Positions 26,482 through 34,932 of a DNA stretch of 64,000 nucleotides are shown one piece after another. The stretch comes from Alphaproteobacteria bacterium (GTDB lineage Bacteria > Pseudomonadota > Alphaproteobacteria > Rhodobacterales > Rhodobacteraceae). The stretch spans positions 1 through 64,000 of the forward strand of contig QOQE01000005.1 in the NCBI GenBank assembly GCA_003331935.1. Direction: 5' to 3'. The position numbers and the translations under genes were made by a program. The notes under the pieces are model-generated. The model saw only the letters and a list, made by a program, of their open reading frames with translations. It was not told the DNA's origin and made no database searches. Every line of letters starts with the position of its first letter. The first letter of the stretch is position 1.

Positions 26482-27861
26482 ATGAAAATTATAGTTTGCG
26501 GTGCTGGTCAAGTCGGGTTGCAAATTGCGAAGCACTTATCCGATGAAAGAATGGATGTAATAGTTATTGACAAGTCCTCCGACCTAATCAAGAAAGTCGT
26601 TGATGAGCTCGATGTTTCTGCTGTTTGTGGTTATGCATCTTACCCTAATGTTTTGGAACAAGCAGGTGCTCATGACGCAGATATGATAATAGCAGCTACA
26701 TTGTCGGATGAGGTAAATATGGTGATATGCCAAATTGCGCACTCTATTTTTTCTATTCCAAGAAAGATTGCTAGGATCAGATCAAACTTTTACCTCGAGG
26801 AAAATTATTCTAGTTTTTATCGTTCTGATCATCTTCCAATAGATGAGATAATTTCTCCTGAGAGAGAGATCGCCGAGGGATTATTAAAAAGGTTGGAGGT
26901 TCCAGCTGCATTTGAGGCTACTGAGTTTTTAGACGGTTCAGCTGTTTTAATTGGTCTCACTCTAAAGGAGGAGTGTGCTGTATTATCAACTCCCTTGAGG
27001 CAGCTATCTGAACTTTTTTCTACACTTAATGCAATTGTTGTAGGAATAAGAAGAGGTAATAAGCTTTTTGTTCCAAACCCAGAAGATGAATTGCACTCAA
27101 ATGATAATATTTATATTTTTAGTGACAAAAAAGACCTAAGCCGTACGGTTGAGATTTTTGACAATAAAAGTTTTGTTGGTAAGTCAGTTGTAATACTAGG
27201 AATGGGTGCCATAGGTCAAAATGTTGCAAAAATGTTAGAAAATAAGAAAAATGAAGGTATCAGTGTAAAGGTTATTGAGAAGTCAAAGGATAGAGCAGTA
27301 GATGCCGCTGACTTGCTTGAAAAAACAGTCGTATTAAATGGAGACGGGCTTGATACCGAGACATTGGATGAGGCAAACGTTAGTTTGGCTGATTTTTTTG
27401 TGGCATTGACCGATGATGATAAAACAAATTTAATTGCTTGCGCAAAGGCAAAATCATCTGGTTGCAAATACACAATGGCTTTAATTAATGATCCTTCACT
27501 GGATAAAATGATTGTGACAATGGGGATAGATGCTTTTATTAGTCCAAAATCTATTACAGTTTCATCAATTCTGCGTCATCTTAGGCATGGTATGGTGAGG
27601 TCAGTATACTCCCTAAGCGATGGGGAGGCTGAGGTTTTGGAGTTCAGAGTTCTCGAGTCTTCTCCCATCGCAGGAAAAACACTCAAAGACGTAGATTGGC
27701 CTAAAGATACATTAGCTGGTTTATTAAAAAAAGACAGCGAAGTGCTAGTACCACGAGGAAATACAAAATTCGAAACTGGAGATGTCCTTACAGTGTTTTG
27801 TTTGCGAGATGACATTAATAAGGTAGAAAATTTATTTCAAGTGGGCGTGGACTTTTTTTAA
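26482..27861 (+). CDS. trkA: Trk system potassium uptake regulator TrkA
   Basis: Peripheral NAD(H)-binding protein that gates the Trk potassium channel. The 459-residue protein has two RCK repeats: the first opens with KIIVCGAGQVGLQIAKHLS, the second with SVVILGMGAIGQNVAKML near residue 233, each followed by a TrkA-C domain. The channel subunit TrkH/TrkG is not in the window. Position between ntrX and hfq is the conserved alphaproteobacterial order. Confidence 0.94.
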   Translation: MKIIVCGAGQVGLQIAKHLSDERMDVIVIDKSSDLIKKVVDELDVSAVCGYASYPNVLEQAGAHDADMIIAATLSDEVNMVICQIAHSIFSIPRKIARIRSNFYLEENYSSFYRSDHLPIDEIISPEREIAEGLLKRLEVPAAFEATEFLDGSAVLIGLTLKEECAVLSTPLRQLSELFSTLNAIVVGIRRGNKLFVPNPEDELHSNDNIYIFSDKKDLSRTVEIFDNKSFVGKSVVILGMGAIGQNVAKMLENKKNEGISVKVIEKSKDRAVDAADLLEKTVVLNGDGLDTETLDEANVSLADFFVALTDDDKTNLIACAKAKSSGCKYTMALINDPSLDKMIVTMGIDAFISPKSITVSSILRHLRHGMVRSVYSLSDGEAEVLEFRVLESSPIAGKTLKDVDWPKDTLAGLLKKDSEVLVPRGNTKFETGDVLTVFCLRDDINKVENLFQVGVDFF

Positions 27862-27900
27862 ATAACTGATAGTTTACAAAAAAATATAGAGGTAAGAAAC

Positions 27901-28143
27901 ATGGCGTCATCGCAATCCAATTTACAAGACAGTTTTCTTAATGCAGTTAGGAAGACCAAAAATCCAGTGACACTTTTTTTAGTCAATGGTGTGAAACTTC
28001 AGGGTGTGATAACATGGTTTGATAACTTTTCTGTTCTCTTGAGAAGAGAGGGGACGGTACAGCTTGTCTACAAGCATGCTATTTCAACTGTTATGCCTTC
28101 GTTACCTCTTGATCTAATGGGTGAGGAAACAGAAGAAGGATAG
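27901..28143 (+). CDS. hfq: RNA chaperone Hfq
   Basis: Hexameric Sm-like protein that pairs small RNAs with target mRNAs. The 80-residue protein has the Sm1 motif ([21 protein letters not shown]) and the diagnostic Sm2 motif YKHAIST. The C-terminal tail is short and acidic, as in other alphaproteobacteria. The ATG is preceded by AGAGGTAAG. Its last 23 bases overlap the GTG start of hflX. Confidence 0.97.
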   Translation: MASSQSNLQDSFLNAVRKTKNPVTLFLVNGVKLQGVITWFDNFSVLLRREGTVQLVYKHAISTVMPSLPLDLMGEETEEG

Positions 28144-29413
28144 AATTCAAGACTTGCGTACATTTGTTATTTCCGTAAATTTTTCGGGTCAACATGATGG
28201 TAATTATAAGGAGTATGAATTTCTTAAATTAGCAAAGTCATTAAGCGTATTAAGTATAAAAAAAAGTACGGCTTTACGTTTGTTAAAGAGTGACCCCGCG
28301 TTTTTTCTTTCCAAGGGTCATCTAAACAACACTAAAATGTTCGTCGCAGAGAACAATATTGGGCTCGTTTTAATTGATAATCCTCTAACGCCCATTCAGC
28401 AAAGAAATCTAGAAAAAAAACTAGACGCAAAAGTTTTGGATAGAACCGGTTTAGTTTTAGAAATATTTGGAAGCAGAGCGCAAACAAAAGAGGGTATGCT
28501 TCAAGTTGAACTTGCTCATCTTTTGCATCAAAAATCTAGACTAGTCAGAAGTTGGACTCATTTAGAACGACAAAGAGGGGGGAAAGGATTTCTTGGCGGT
28601 CCTGGGGAAACACAGATCGAGTCTGATAGACGAAGTCTAGCTTCCAAAATTGTTGGAGTAAAGAATGCTATTAACAAAGTCAAGAAAACTAGAGGTGTAC
28701 AAAGAAACTTAAGACTAAAAAATAATATACCGTTGATATCTTTTGTAGGCTACACAAATGCTGGAAAATCAACTCTTTTTAATGCCTTTCCAAATAAGAA
28801 AACTAAGTCTGAAAACAGGCTTTTTTCAACTCTTGATCCATATCTAAAAAAATGTGGCTCGCCAAACAAAGAGTATATAATTTCAGATACAGTAGGGTTT
28901 ATCAGAAATCTTCCAACCTCATTAGTAATAGCTTTTAGAGCAACATTAGAAGAAATAAGCTATTCAGATCTCATTGTTCATGTTGTAGATATTTCCGACG
29001 AAAATGCAGATGAAAAGGCTGATGTAGTTTATAAAACACTAGAGACCCTCGGTGTAGAAATTAGAAATTCAAATAAAATTGTTGAAGTTCATAATAAAGT
29101 TGACATTAGCTTTCGTAAAAGGTCTACACCTTTTTTAAAGGGCTTACCTAAAAATAAAGTTTACTCAATTTCTGCTGCAAATAAACAAGGCCTCAACCCT
29201 TTTTTTCGAGGAATTGAACAAAACTTATATAAAAAATTAATTAAGGAAAACATTATTTTGGATGTATATGAAACCGAAAAAATTAAGTGGCTTTATCAAA
29301 ATCAGTTAGTTAAATCATCTGAGTTAAATGAAAGTAGTTTAAAGCTTCAATTGCTTTGGAATAATGATCAAAGAGAGCAGTTTAATAGAAGTTTTGTGGA
29401 GAAGGCTTTATAA
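28121..29413 (+). CDS. hflX: GTPase HflX
   Basis: Ribosome-associated GTPase that splits stalled or heat-damaged ribosomes. The 430-residue protein has the N-terminal HflX nucleotide-binding domain, the Gly-rich linker helix ([22 protein letters not shown] split around residues 149-169), a G domain with P-loop GYTNAGKS and the DTVGFI switch, and a short C-terminal domain. The start is GTG inside hfq, giving translational coupling. The 3' end overlaps the convergent C92-family gene by 32 bp, longer than other convergent overlaps here. Confidence 0.93.
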   Translation: MRKQKKDRIQDLRTFVISVNFSGQHDGNYKEYEFLKLAKSLSVLSIKKSTALRLLKSDPAFFLSKGHLNNTKMFVAENNIGLVLIDNPLTPIQQRNLEKKLDAKVLDRTGLVLEIFGSRAQTKEGMLQVELAHLLHQKSRLVRSWTHLERQRGGKGFLGGPGETQIESDRRSLASKIVGVKNAINKVKKTRGVQRNLRLKNNIPLISFVGYTNAGKSTLFNAFPNKKTKSENRLFSTLDPYLKKCGSPNKEYIISDTVGFIRNLPTSLVIAFRATLEEISYSDLIVHVVDISDENADEKADVVYKTLETLGVEIRNSNKIVEVHNKVDISFRKRSTPFLKGLPKNKVYSISAANKQGLNPFFRGIEQNLYKKLIKENIILDVYETEKIKWLYQNQLVKSSELNESSLKLQLLWNNDQREQFNRSFVEKAL

Positions 29414-30086
29414 CTTTGAAAAAAGGGGAAATATCGAAATCCTTTGGTAAACAAAACGATGGATGGCGCATTATTAAGGATTGTAATTTACCCTTAAATG
29501 GGAGTATCGGATGATCTATTTCTTTGAAGGCTTGCGCAATTAGAGAGGAACAGATTGCTTTCGTTGGGTCTCCTGCACCAATACCAATTAAATTTCTTCT
29601 AAATTTTTTTGGAATGGGTGGGTTTGGATATATATACCTAATCAGGTCAATGATGTTTTTCAAATCGTATTTTGCGCCTATTTTCTTGACTAAATAATTA
29701 ATTAAAATCTTTTTTTTTCTTTTATCCAGGAATATCGGTCTGCATACCCTAAGATTATGGTGCATGTAAGTATTGATATCGGTATATGTACATCCATCAA
29801 CAGCCTTAACCTCTATCAAACAGTGGTTAAAATAATCTGTTTTTCCAATGAAAACTGCCGCATGGGACCAGTTAGAGTTAGTTATGAATTGGATCGCGCT
29901 GCTTACTCGGCTCTGTCCTTCAACCAAAACTACGTCACCAGGTTTCAAAATAGATTTTATATCATCAATACTAATTCTGTAGTATGCATCATTTTGAATG
30001 TGCTCCTTGGTAAGAAACTTTGCTAATTGAGTTCCAATCAGTTCCAGAAACGACAATTTAACTAACGCTCCATCAGCTGTCGCCAA
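29382..30086 (-). CDS. YiiX/YebB-like permuted papain amidase (C92 family), lipo-like protein
   Basis: A 234-residue member of the circularly permuted NlpC/P60 (C92) family. The catalytic His is in SNWSHAAVFIG (near residue 76) and the catalytic Cys in KAICSSLIAQAF (near 190). The LKPGDVVLVEGQSRVSSAIQ opening and RNLIGIGAGDPTKAI segment match an alphaproteobacterial subgroup of unknown substrate; amide or thioester cleavage of cell-wall or lipid compounds is a family inference. No signal peptide is visible. TTG 30086 overlaps tdk by 25 bp; an internal TTG at 30056, 11 nt after a GGAG, is an equally plausible start. Confidence 0.8.
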   Translation of the reverse strand: MATADGALVKLSFLELIGTQLAKFLTKEHIQNDAYYRISIDDIKSILKPGDVVLVEGQSRVSSAIQFITNSNWSHAAVFIGKTDYFNHCLIEVKAVDGCTYTDINTYMHHNLRVCRPIFLDKRKKKILINYLVKKIGAKYDLKNIIDLIRYIYPNPPIPKKFRRNLIGIGAGDPTKAICSSLIAQAFKEIDHPILPFKGKLQSLIMRHPSFCLPKDFDISPFFKVIKPSPQNFY

Positions 30087-30640
30087 TGCACTCTACACAA
30101 AGATTCGTATAGATCATTTCCACCAATTTGTATTTGAGATCCATCTTTTAAAGGTTTATTATTAGGGGACTTTCTTACAACCATAGTAGCTTTTTTTCCA
30201 CAATGGCATATTGTCTTTATTTCCTTTAATTCGTCGGCTAAGCCAAGAAGCGCAGATGATCCTGGAAATAAATTTCCTTGAAAGTCTACCCTAAGTCCAT
30301 AACACAAAACTGGTAGAAAAAGATCATCTACGGCTCTTGCTAGTTGCCACACCTGATCTTTGGTCAAGAATTGAGCCTCATCAATTAAAACACATGCAAT
30401 TGAAGAACTTTTTTGCTTTAATTTTAATAGATTATACAGGTTTACTCTGTCATTGAAAGTATCAGCTTGTTTCTCTATTCCTATTCGACTGGCAATTTTT
30501 CCTTCGCCAGATCTATTATCAATTTCTGCTGTTAGAAGATAAGGAACCATTCCTCTTTCTTCATAGTTATGCGCAGCTTGCAATAGTATAGTTGATTTTC
30601 CTGCATTCATCGTTGAGTAATTGAAAAATAACTTTGCCAT
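30062..30640 (-). CDS. tdk: Thymidine kinase (type II)
   Basis: Phosphorylates thymidine for dTTP salvage. The 192-residue length is standard. Walker A is MNAGKST (near 11-17), with DEAQFL as the Walker B/lasso entry region, and a structural zinc site formed by the CHC pair in TICHCGKKAT and the Cys and His of LCRVHW near the C-terminus. It is followed by the overlapping C92 gene and preceded by the BKACE gene, with only 3 bp between them. Confidence 0.95.
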   Translation of the reverse strand: MAKLFFNYSTMNAGKSTILLQAAHNYEERGMVPYLLTAEIDNRSGEGKIASRIGIEKQADTFNDRVNLYNLLKLKQKSSSIACVLIDEAQFLTKDQVWQLARAVDDLFLPVLCYGLRVDFQGNLFPGSSALLGLADELKEIKTICHCGKKATMVVRKSPNNKPLKDGSQIQIGGNDLYESLCRVHWRQLMER

Positions 30641-30643
30641 AGA

Positions 30644-31468
30644 CTATTCTAGCTCTAAAATTTCACGTGCCTTTTTCCAAGAAGCAACAGGTCTATTGTA
30701 TTGTTCACAAATATCTTTGGCAATTTTTACCAAACTTGCGTTTGAAGGTGCTAGGTTATCCTTGTCAATTCTTATATTATCTTCCAAACCGGTCCTCACG
30801 TGTCCTCCTAGCTTTACACACCATTCATTTAATATTTTTTGATCTTTACCTATTCCTGCGCCACACCAAGATGCTTTTGGCAAAAGTCGTTTGACAGTTG
30901 AAATATAGTATTCGAAAACGTTAAGATCGGCTGGCATTGCGTTTTTGACACCCATAACAAATTGAATATATAGATTATCTTTTAATTTATTTTGCTTAGC
31001 TAACATAGCAGCTTGATGGATATGAGATAGGTCAAAAATCTCTATTTCAGGCTTAATTGAATTTACAATCATTTCTTTTGCTAGCCAATCAACAAGGTCT
31101 GGAGGATTCTCGTACACTCTTGTGGGAAAATTATTGGAGCCAACTGTCAAAGAAGCCATATCAGGTTTGAGAGGAAGCATTTTTCCGCGGTCAAAACCAT
31201 GACCCGAACGACCACCAGTAGAGAGTTGTATTATCATTCCAGGGCAGTATTTCTCAATCCCCTCTTTAAGTAATCTATATTTATCAGGATCAATGCTAGG
31301 TGTCCCATCATCGTTACGAACGTGACAATGAACAATACTTGCACCAATCTCAAAGCACTCTTGGGTACTTTCTATCTGCTCCGGTATACTTATTGGGACT
31401 GCGGGATTATCTTTTTTTGTAGGAACAGATCCTGTAATTGCGACACATATGATACAAGGGTTATCCAT
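30644..31468 (-). CDS. BKACE-family beta-keto acid cleavage enzyme (DUF849)
   Basis: TIM-barrel zinc enzyme that condenses a beta-keto acid with acetyl-CoA to give a new CoA thioester and acetoacetate; the founding member cleaves 3-keto-5-aminohexanoate in lysine fermentation. The 274-residue protein has the metal ligands His47 and His49 in VHCHVRN and the conserved Glu229 in HVRTGLED, which match the characterised enzyme. The substrate differs widely across this family and cannot be read from sequence. It is divergent from the aromatic-type catabolic run, so a shared pathway is possible. It is followed by tdk on the same strand. Confidence 0.88.
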   Translation of the reverse strand: MDNPCIICVAITGSVPTKKDNPAVPISIPEQIESTQECFEIGASIVHCHVRNDDGTPSIDPDKYRLLKEGIEKYCPGMIIQLSTGGRSGHGFDRGKMLPLKPDMASLTVGSNNFPTRVYENPPDLVDWLAKEMIVNSIKPEIEIFDLSHIHQAAMLAKQNKLKDNLYIQFVMGVKNAMPADLNVFEYYISTVKRLLPKASWCGAGIGKDQKILNEWCVKLGGHVRTGLEDNIRIDKDNLAPSNASLVKIAKDICEQYNRPVASWKKAREILELE

Positions 31469-31549
31469 CCCCTCAATATAGATTGAAATAAGGTCAATTA
31501 AAAATAAAATATCGGTGGATTATGTGTTCTTATCTTATTAAAGTTAAGC

Positions 31550-32386
31550 ATGTCCTATGCTGCGTTCAATTCCAATGCCTACTTACACCATATTGCTTTG
31601 AAAACAAGGCATCCTTTGGAATTAGCGAAGTTTTACGAAAATGCATTGTGTTTAGAAAAGAAGCGCATATCTGGCGGTTGGCTTTTATCTGGAAGCAATA
31701 GACGAGTTCTTATATTGAATGATAAGAAAAATAGCCTTGGTTTTGCCAGTTTTGCCTGTCAAGACATTCGCTCATTTAAAATTTTAAAAAGAAATTTTAT
31801 GGAAAAGGGTATAAAGACATTCCAAGATGATATGTCTCTTTTTGGTAAAGATAATTTTTTTATTTCAGATTGTGATGGTAACAAGATTTATTTCGGGCTC
31901 AACAAAAATAGAAAAGAAAAAAGCTCAAACCTATATGCGCCACTCCAACATATTACCTTTACCTCAAAAAATTTGGATAACTTTGTTCAGTTTTATGTTG
32001 ATAAGCTTGGATTTAAAATATCCGATAAAGTTATGAATAAAGACGGTAAACTCACTACTTGTTTTATGAGATCAAATCAGGAGCATCATACTATTGCTTG
32101 CTTTTTAAGCAATAAATCTGGTTTAGATCACTTTAGTTTTGAAGCAGGCACATGGGAATGGATAAAAAATTGGTGCGACCATTTTTCTAAGCAGAAAATT
32201 GAATTGATTTGGGGGCCAGGTCGTCATGGGCCTGGAAATAATCTATTTGCATTCATTGAAGATCTTGATGGAAACAAAATAGAAATTTCTGGTGAGTTAG
32301 AAATTATTCATGATAGGAAAATTAAAAAATGGCCCCATGAACCAAGAACTTTAAATTTATGGGGTAGTGCAATAATGCGCTCGTAA
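31550..32386 (+). CDS. Two-domain type I extradiol ring-cleavage dioxygenase (VOC superfamily)
   Basis: Likely Fe(II)-dependent meta-cleavage enzyme for a catechol. The 278-residue protein has two VOC domains (about 10-118 and 130-250). The catalytic C-terminal domain carries the metal triad His134 (LQHITF), His194 (GLDHFSFE) and Glu245 (DGNKIEISG), plus His179 and His226 in the positions of the known acid-base residues. The usual active-site Tyr of the F-x-Y motif appears as Phe235. It opens the plus-strand run leading to an FAH hydrolase and an FAD hydroxylase, which supports aromatic catabolism; the exact catechol is unknown. Confidence 0.82.
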   Translation: MSYAAFNSNAYLHHIALKTRHPLELAKFYENALCLEKKRISGGWLLSGSNRRVLILNDKKNSLGFASFACQDIRSFKILKRNFMEKGIKTFQDDMSLFGKDNFFISDCDGNKIYFGLNKNRKEKSSNLYAPLQHITFTSKNLDNFVQFYVDKLGFKISDKVMNKDGKLTTCFMRSNQEHHTIACFLSNKSGLDHFSFEAGTWEWIKNWCDHFSKQKIELIWGPGRHGPGNNLFAFIEDLDGNKIEISGELEIIHDRKIKKWPHEPRTLNLWGSAIMRS

Positions 32387-32398
32387 TGGAGGAAATTT

Positions 32399-33268
32399 AT
32401 GAAATATGTAAGTTTTGTTAGACTAGGTGAAACCTGTTTTGGAGCTTTCCATCATGGTAAGGTTTATGACTTGACGTATCAGTTGGCAGGAGGTTCCTCA
32501 AGCTTAAAGGAAGCTATTTATTTTGGAACTATTCCAGATAATACAGAAGAATTAGAAGGCTATTTAGCTAATGTTACTGCTTATGACCCTGCTGATATAA
32601 CATTTTTGCCCGTAATACCAGATCCAGGAAAGATATTTTGTATTGGGCTGAATTATGAAAACCATAGAAAAGAAACTGAAAGACCAGAGGTTCAATATCC
32701 CACTATTTTTACGAGATTTGCAGAAAGCCAATTGGCTCATAGAGAGGCAGTAATTAAGCCTGCTTTATCCGATAAAGTAGACTTTGAAGGTGAGTTAGCT
32801 GTGGTAATTGGAAAGGGAGGTAAAAATATTTCCACTGAAGAAGCTATGAAAAGTATCGCGGGATATACTTGTTATAACGACGTTTCCATTAGAGATTATC
32901 AGAGACATACAAGTCAATTTGTCCCCGGAAAAAACTTTTCTAAAACAGGTGGTTGCGGCCCATTTTTAACGCTCGAGTCCTTTATTAAAGATTATCAAAG
33001 CCTGTCAATTAAAACAATATTGAATGGTGAGGTTATGCAAGAAGCTAAGCTCGATCAATTAATTTTCAAAATACCCGAGATTGTCTCCTATATTTCGTCT
33101 TTTACTCCTTTAGTCGCAGGAGATATTATAGTAACGGGAACACCTGGTGGTGTTGGGGATAGGCGAGATCCTCCTTTGTATATGAAAAATGGAGACATCG
33201 TAGAGGTTGACATTTCGGGTGTTGGTCGGCTTGTTAACCCCGTGCTTGACGAAAGCATTATCCTGTAA
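32399..33268 (+). CDS. Fumarylacetoacetate hydrolase family protein
   Basis: FAH-superfamily enzymes hydrolyse or decarboxylate or hydrate the keto-enol products of ring cleavage. The 289-residue protein has an N-terminal subdomain (1-70) and the catalytic core from KIFCIGLNYENHRKE (79-92). The metal-binding Glu130 and Glu132 lie in DFEGELAVVIG, with Asp161 in CYNDVSIRD, and a GTPGGVG loop near the C-terminus. A GGAGG ribosome site precedes the ATG, 12 bp after the dioxygenase. In context it probably acts on the meta-cleavage product; hydratase, isomerase or acylpyruvase activity are all possible. Confidence 0.87.
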   Translation: MKYVSFVRLGETCFGAFHHGKVYDLTYQLAGGSSSLKEAIYFGTIPDNTEELEGYLANVTAYDPADITFLPVIPDPGKIFCIGLNYENHRKETERPEVQYPTIFTRFAESQLAHREAVIKPALSDKVDFEGELAVVIGKGGKNISTEEAMKSIAGYTCYNDVSIRDYQRHTSQFVPGKNFSKTGGCGPFLTLESFIKDYQSLSIKTILNGEVMQEAKLDQLIFKIPEIVSYISSFTPLVAGDIIVTGTPGGVGDRRDPPLYMKNGDIVEVDISGVGRLVNPVLDESIIL

Positions 33269-33286
33269 ACACTTTTTAACTTTACT

Positions 33287-34879
33287 GTGAAAAAAAAATT
33301 CGACGTAATTATTGTTGGAATGGGTCCTTCGGGCCTTGTTTTATGTGGGTTGCTTAATAACTATGGTGTCAAGGTAGGTATTTTTGAGAAGAATAAAAGT
33401 ACTGTTACAGAACCAAGAGCGGTTTCTATAGATGATGAGTCTCTTCGAATTCTTCAAAGCTTTTCATTGCATCAAGCTGTACTGAGAAATGTTTCTCAAA
33501 ATTATGGATCACATTACTATGATGCAAAAGGTAGGCTCTTTTTGAAAGTTGAGCCGAATTCACGTGAAAATGGTTTCTTTAAAAGGAATGCTTTTGATCA
33601 GCCGACCTTTGAAAGGACTTTATGGAAACACTTAGAGAAACAAAAAAATGTTAACATTAATTTTTCACATACGCTGGTCTCTATAAAAAATGAGATAAAT
33701 CGTGTTACAGCGTCTTTTGTAGATAGCAAGGGATTAAAAAAAAGCTTTCAGGCAAAGTATCTCGTGGGTTGTGATGGTGGGCAATCAACCGTTAGAGGCT
33801 TAATTGGCGCAATAATGAAAGGCAGTAGTTTTAATCAAAATTGGTTAGTGGTTGATGTAGATAAAACATGTAATTTTTTCCGACACACGCAAGTGTATTG
33901 CAGCCCAAAGCGTTCATCCATAACCTTACCTGGGCCTCATGGTATAAGAAGATATGAGTTTAAATTGAAGGATGGAGAGAGCTCTGAAAAATTAGGTGAA
34001 GATTTCATAAGAAAACTTTTAGTAAGTGTAGGAAAAGATGGAAAAGCAAAGATTAGAAGATCACAGGTATATCAATTCCATGCTTTGATATCTTCAGAAT
34101 GGAAAAAAAAATCGGTAGCAATTGCAGGCGATGCAGCGCACTTGTCTCCTCCTTTCGCTGGGCAGGGAATGAATAGTGGAATTAGAGATGTTGGCAATCT
34201 GGGGTGGAAGTTAGCACTAGCAATAAAAAAACCAAAATCAAAAGATATATTAGAAACCTATTTTCTTGAGAGAAAAGAACATTGTTGGGCTCTAATTAAT
34301 TTGGCGATAAGAATGGGTCAAATAATGGTGCCAAAAAACAGATTTAGTTCGTTTTTTATCGTATCTTTTTTCAGGCTGATAAAAATAAACAAAACGTTAC
34401 TTAATTATGTTTCTCAAATGAAGTATCGGCCCAAACCTAAAATAGGCAGGGGAATAATTTATTTTCATGGGAAAAATACAAGAAATGATAAAAAATTAAT
34501 TGGAACGCTATTTCCACAACCCCTAGTGGAAAATATAAAAGGTAAAGAGTCTTATTTGGATGATGTGCTAGGAAACAAGTTTTCTTTAGTCTTTTATATA
34601 AAAAACATTGATGCCTATATTAGTTTCGAAAAGTGGCTCAATAAACTTTCAAAGACCTGTAAAGTTGTTGTTTTATTGCATCAATCATGCATGATCTTTC
34701 CAAGCCGATATGAAGTTATTCGAGATTCGAATAATCTATTAGAAAACTCTAATCCAAGGGTGCCAGAAAATAGTGTTGTTTTAATTCGACCTGATAAATT
34801 AGTTTCTGCAATCTACACGAAAAATAATCTTCATTATTTAGCAGATTTATTGAATAATGATGAGATATTTAGTTTTTAA
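33287..34879 (+). CDS. FAD-dependent aromatic hydroxylase, MhpA-like (first copy)
   Basis: Group A flavoprotein monooxygenase that would add a hydroxyl to a phenolic acid using NAD(P)H and O2. The 530-residue protein starts with GTG. It has the Rossmann FAD motif GMGPSG (11-16), the DG motif VGCDGGQSTVR, and the GDAAHLSPPFAGQGMNSGIRD motif that closes over FAD and pyrophosphate, followed by a C-terminal thioredoxin-like domain from about 410. Closest described type is 3-(3-hydroxyphenyl)propionate hydroxylase; the substrate is not determined. It is 18 bp after the FAH gene. Confidence 0.83.
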   Translation: MKKKFDVIIVGMGPSGLVLCGLLNNYGVKVGIFEKNKSTVTEPRAVSIDDESLRILQSFSLHQAVLRNVSQNYGSHYYDAKGRLFLKVEPNSRENGFFKRNAFDQPTFERTLWKHLEKQKNVNINFSHTLVSIKNEINRVTASFVDSKGLKKSFQAKYLVGCDGGQSTVRGLIGAIMKGSSFNQNWLVVDVDKTCNFFRHTQVYCSPKRSSITLPGPHGIRRYEFKLKDGESSEKLGEDFIRKLLVSVGKDGKAKIRRSQVYQFHALISSEWKKKSVAIAGDAAHLSPPFAGQGMNSGIRDVGNLGWKLALAIKKPKSKDILETYFLERKEHCWALINLAIRMGQIMVPKNRFSSFFIVSFFRLIKINKTLLNYVSQMKYRPKPKIGRGIIYFHGKNTRNDKKLIGTLFPQPLVENIKGKESYLDDVLGNKFSLVFYIKNIDAYISFEKWLNKLSKTCKVVVLLHQSCMIFPSRYEVIRDSNNLLENSNPRVPENSVVLIRPDKLVSAIYTKNNLHYLADLLNNDEIFSF

Positions 34880-34887
34880 AGTGTATA

Positions 34888-34932
34888 GTTATTGTAAATT
34901 TATAATTTAATAACATCTGGGGAGGAAGTTAA
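34888..34932 (+). promoter_or_regulatory. dctP leader: TATAAT, imperfect palindrome and strong ribosome site
   Basis: In the 53 bp before dctP, TATAAT lies at 34901-34906, flanked by the inverted arms GTTATT (34888-34893) and AATAAC (34909-34914), with inner arms AAATT/AATTT. This looks like an operator over a -10 box. A strong Shine-Dalgarno GGGGAGGAAG (34919-34928) follows, 4 nt before the ATG, matching a highly translated binding protein. No good -35 is seen. Confidence 0.4.
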
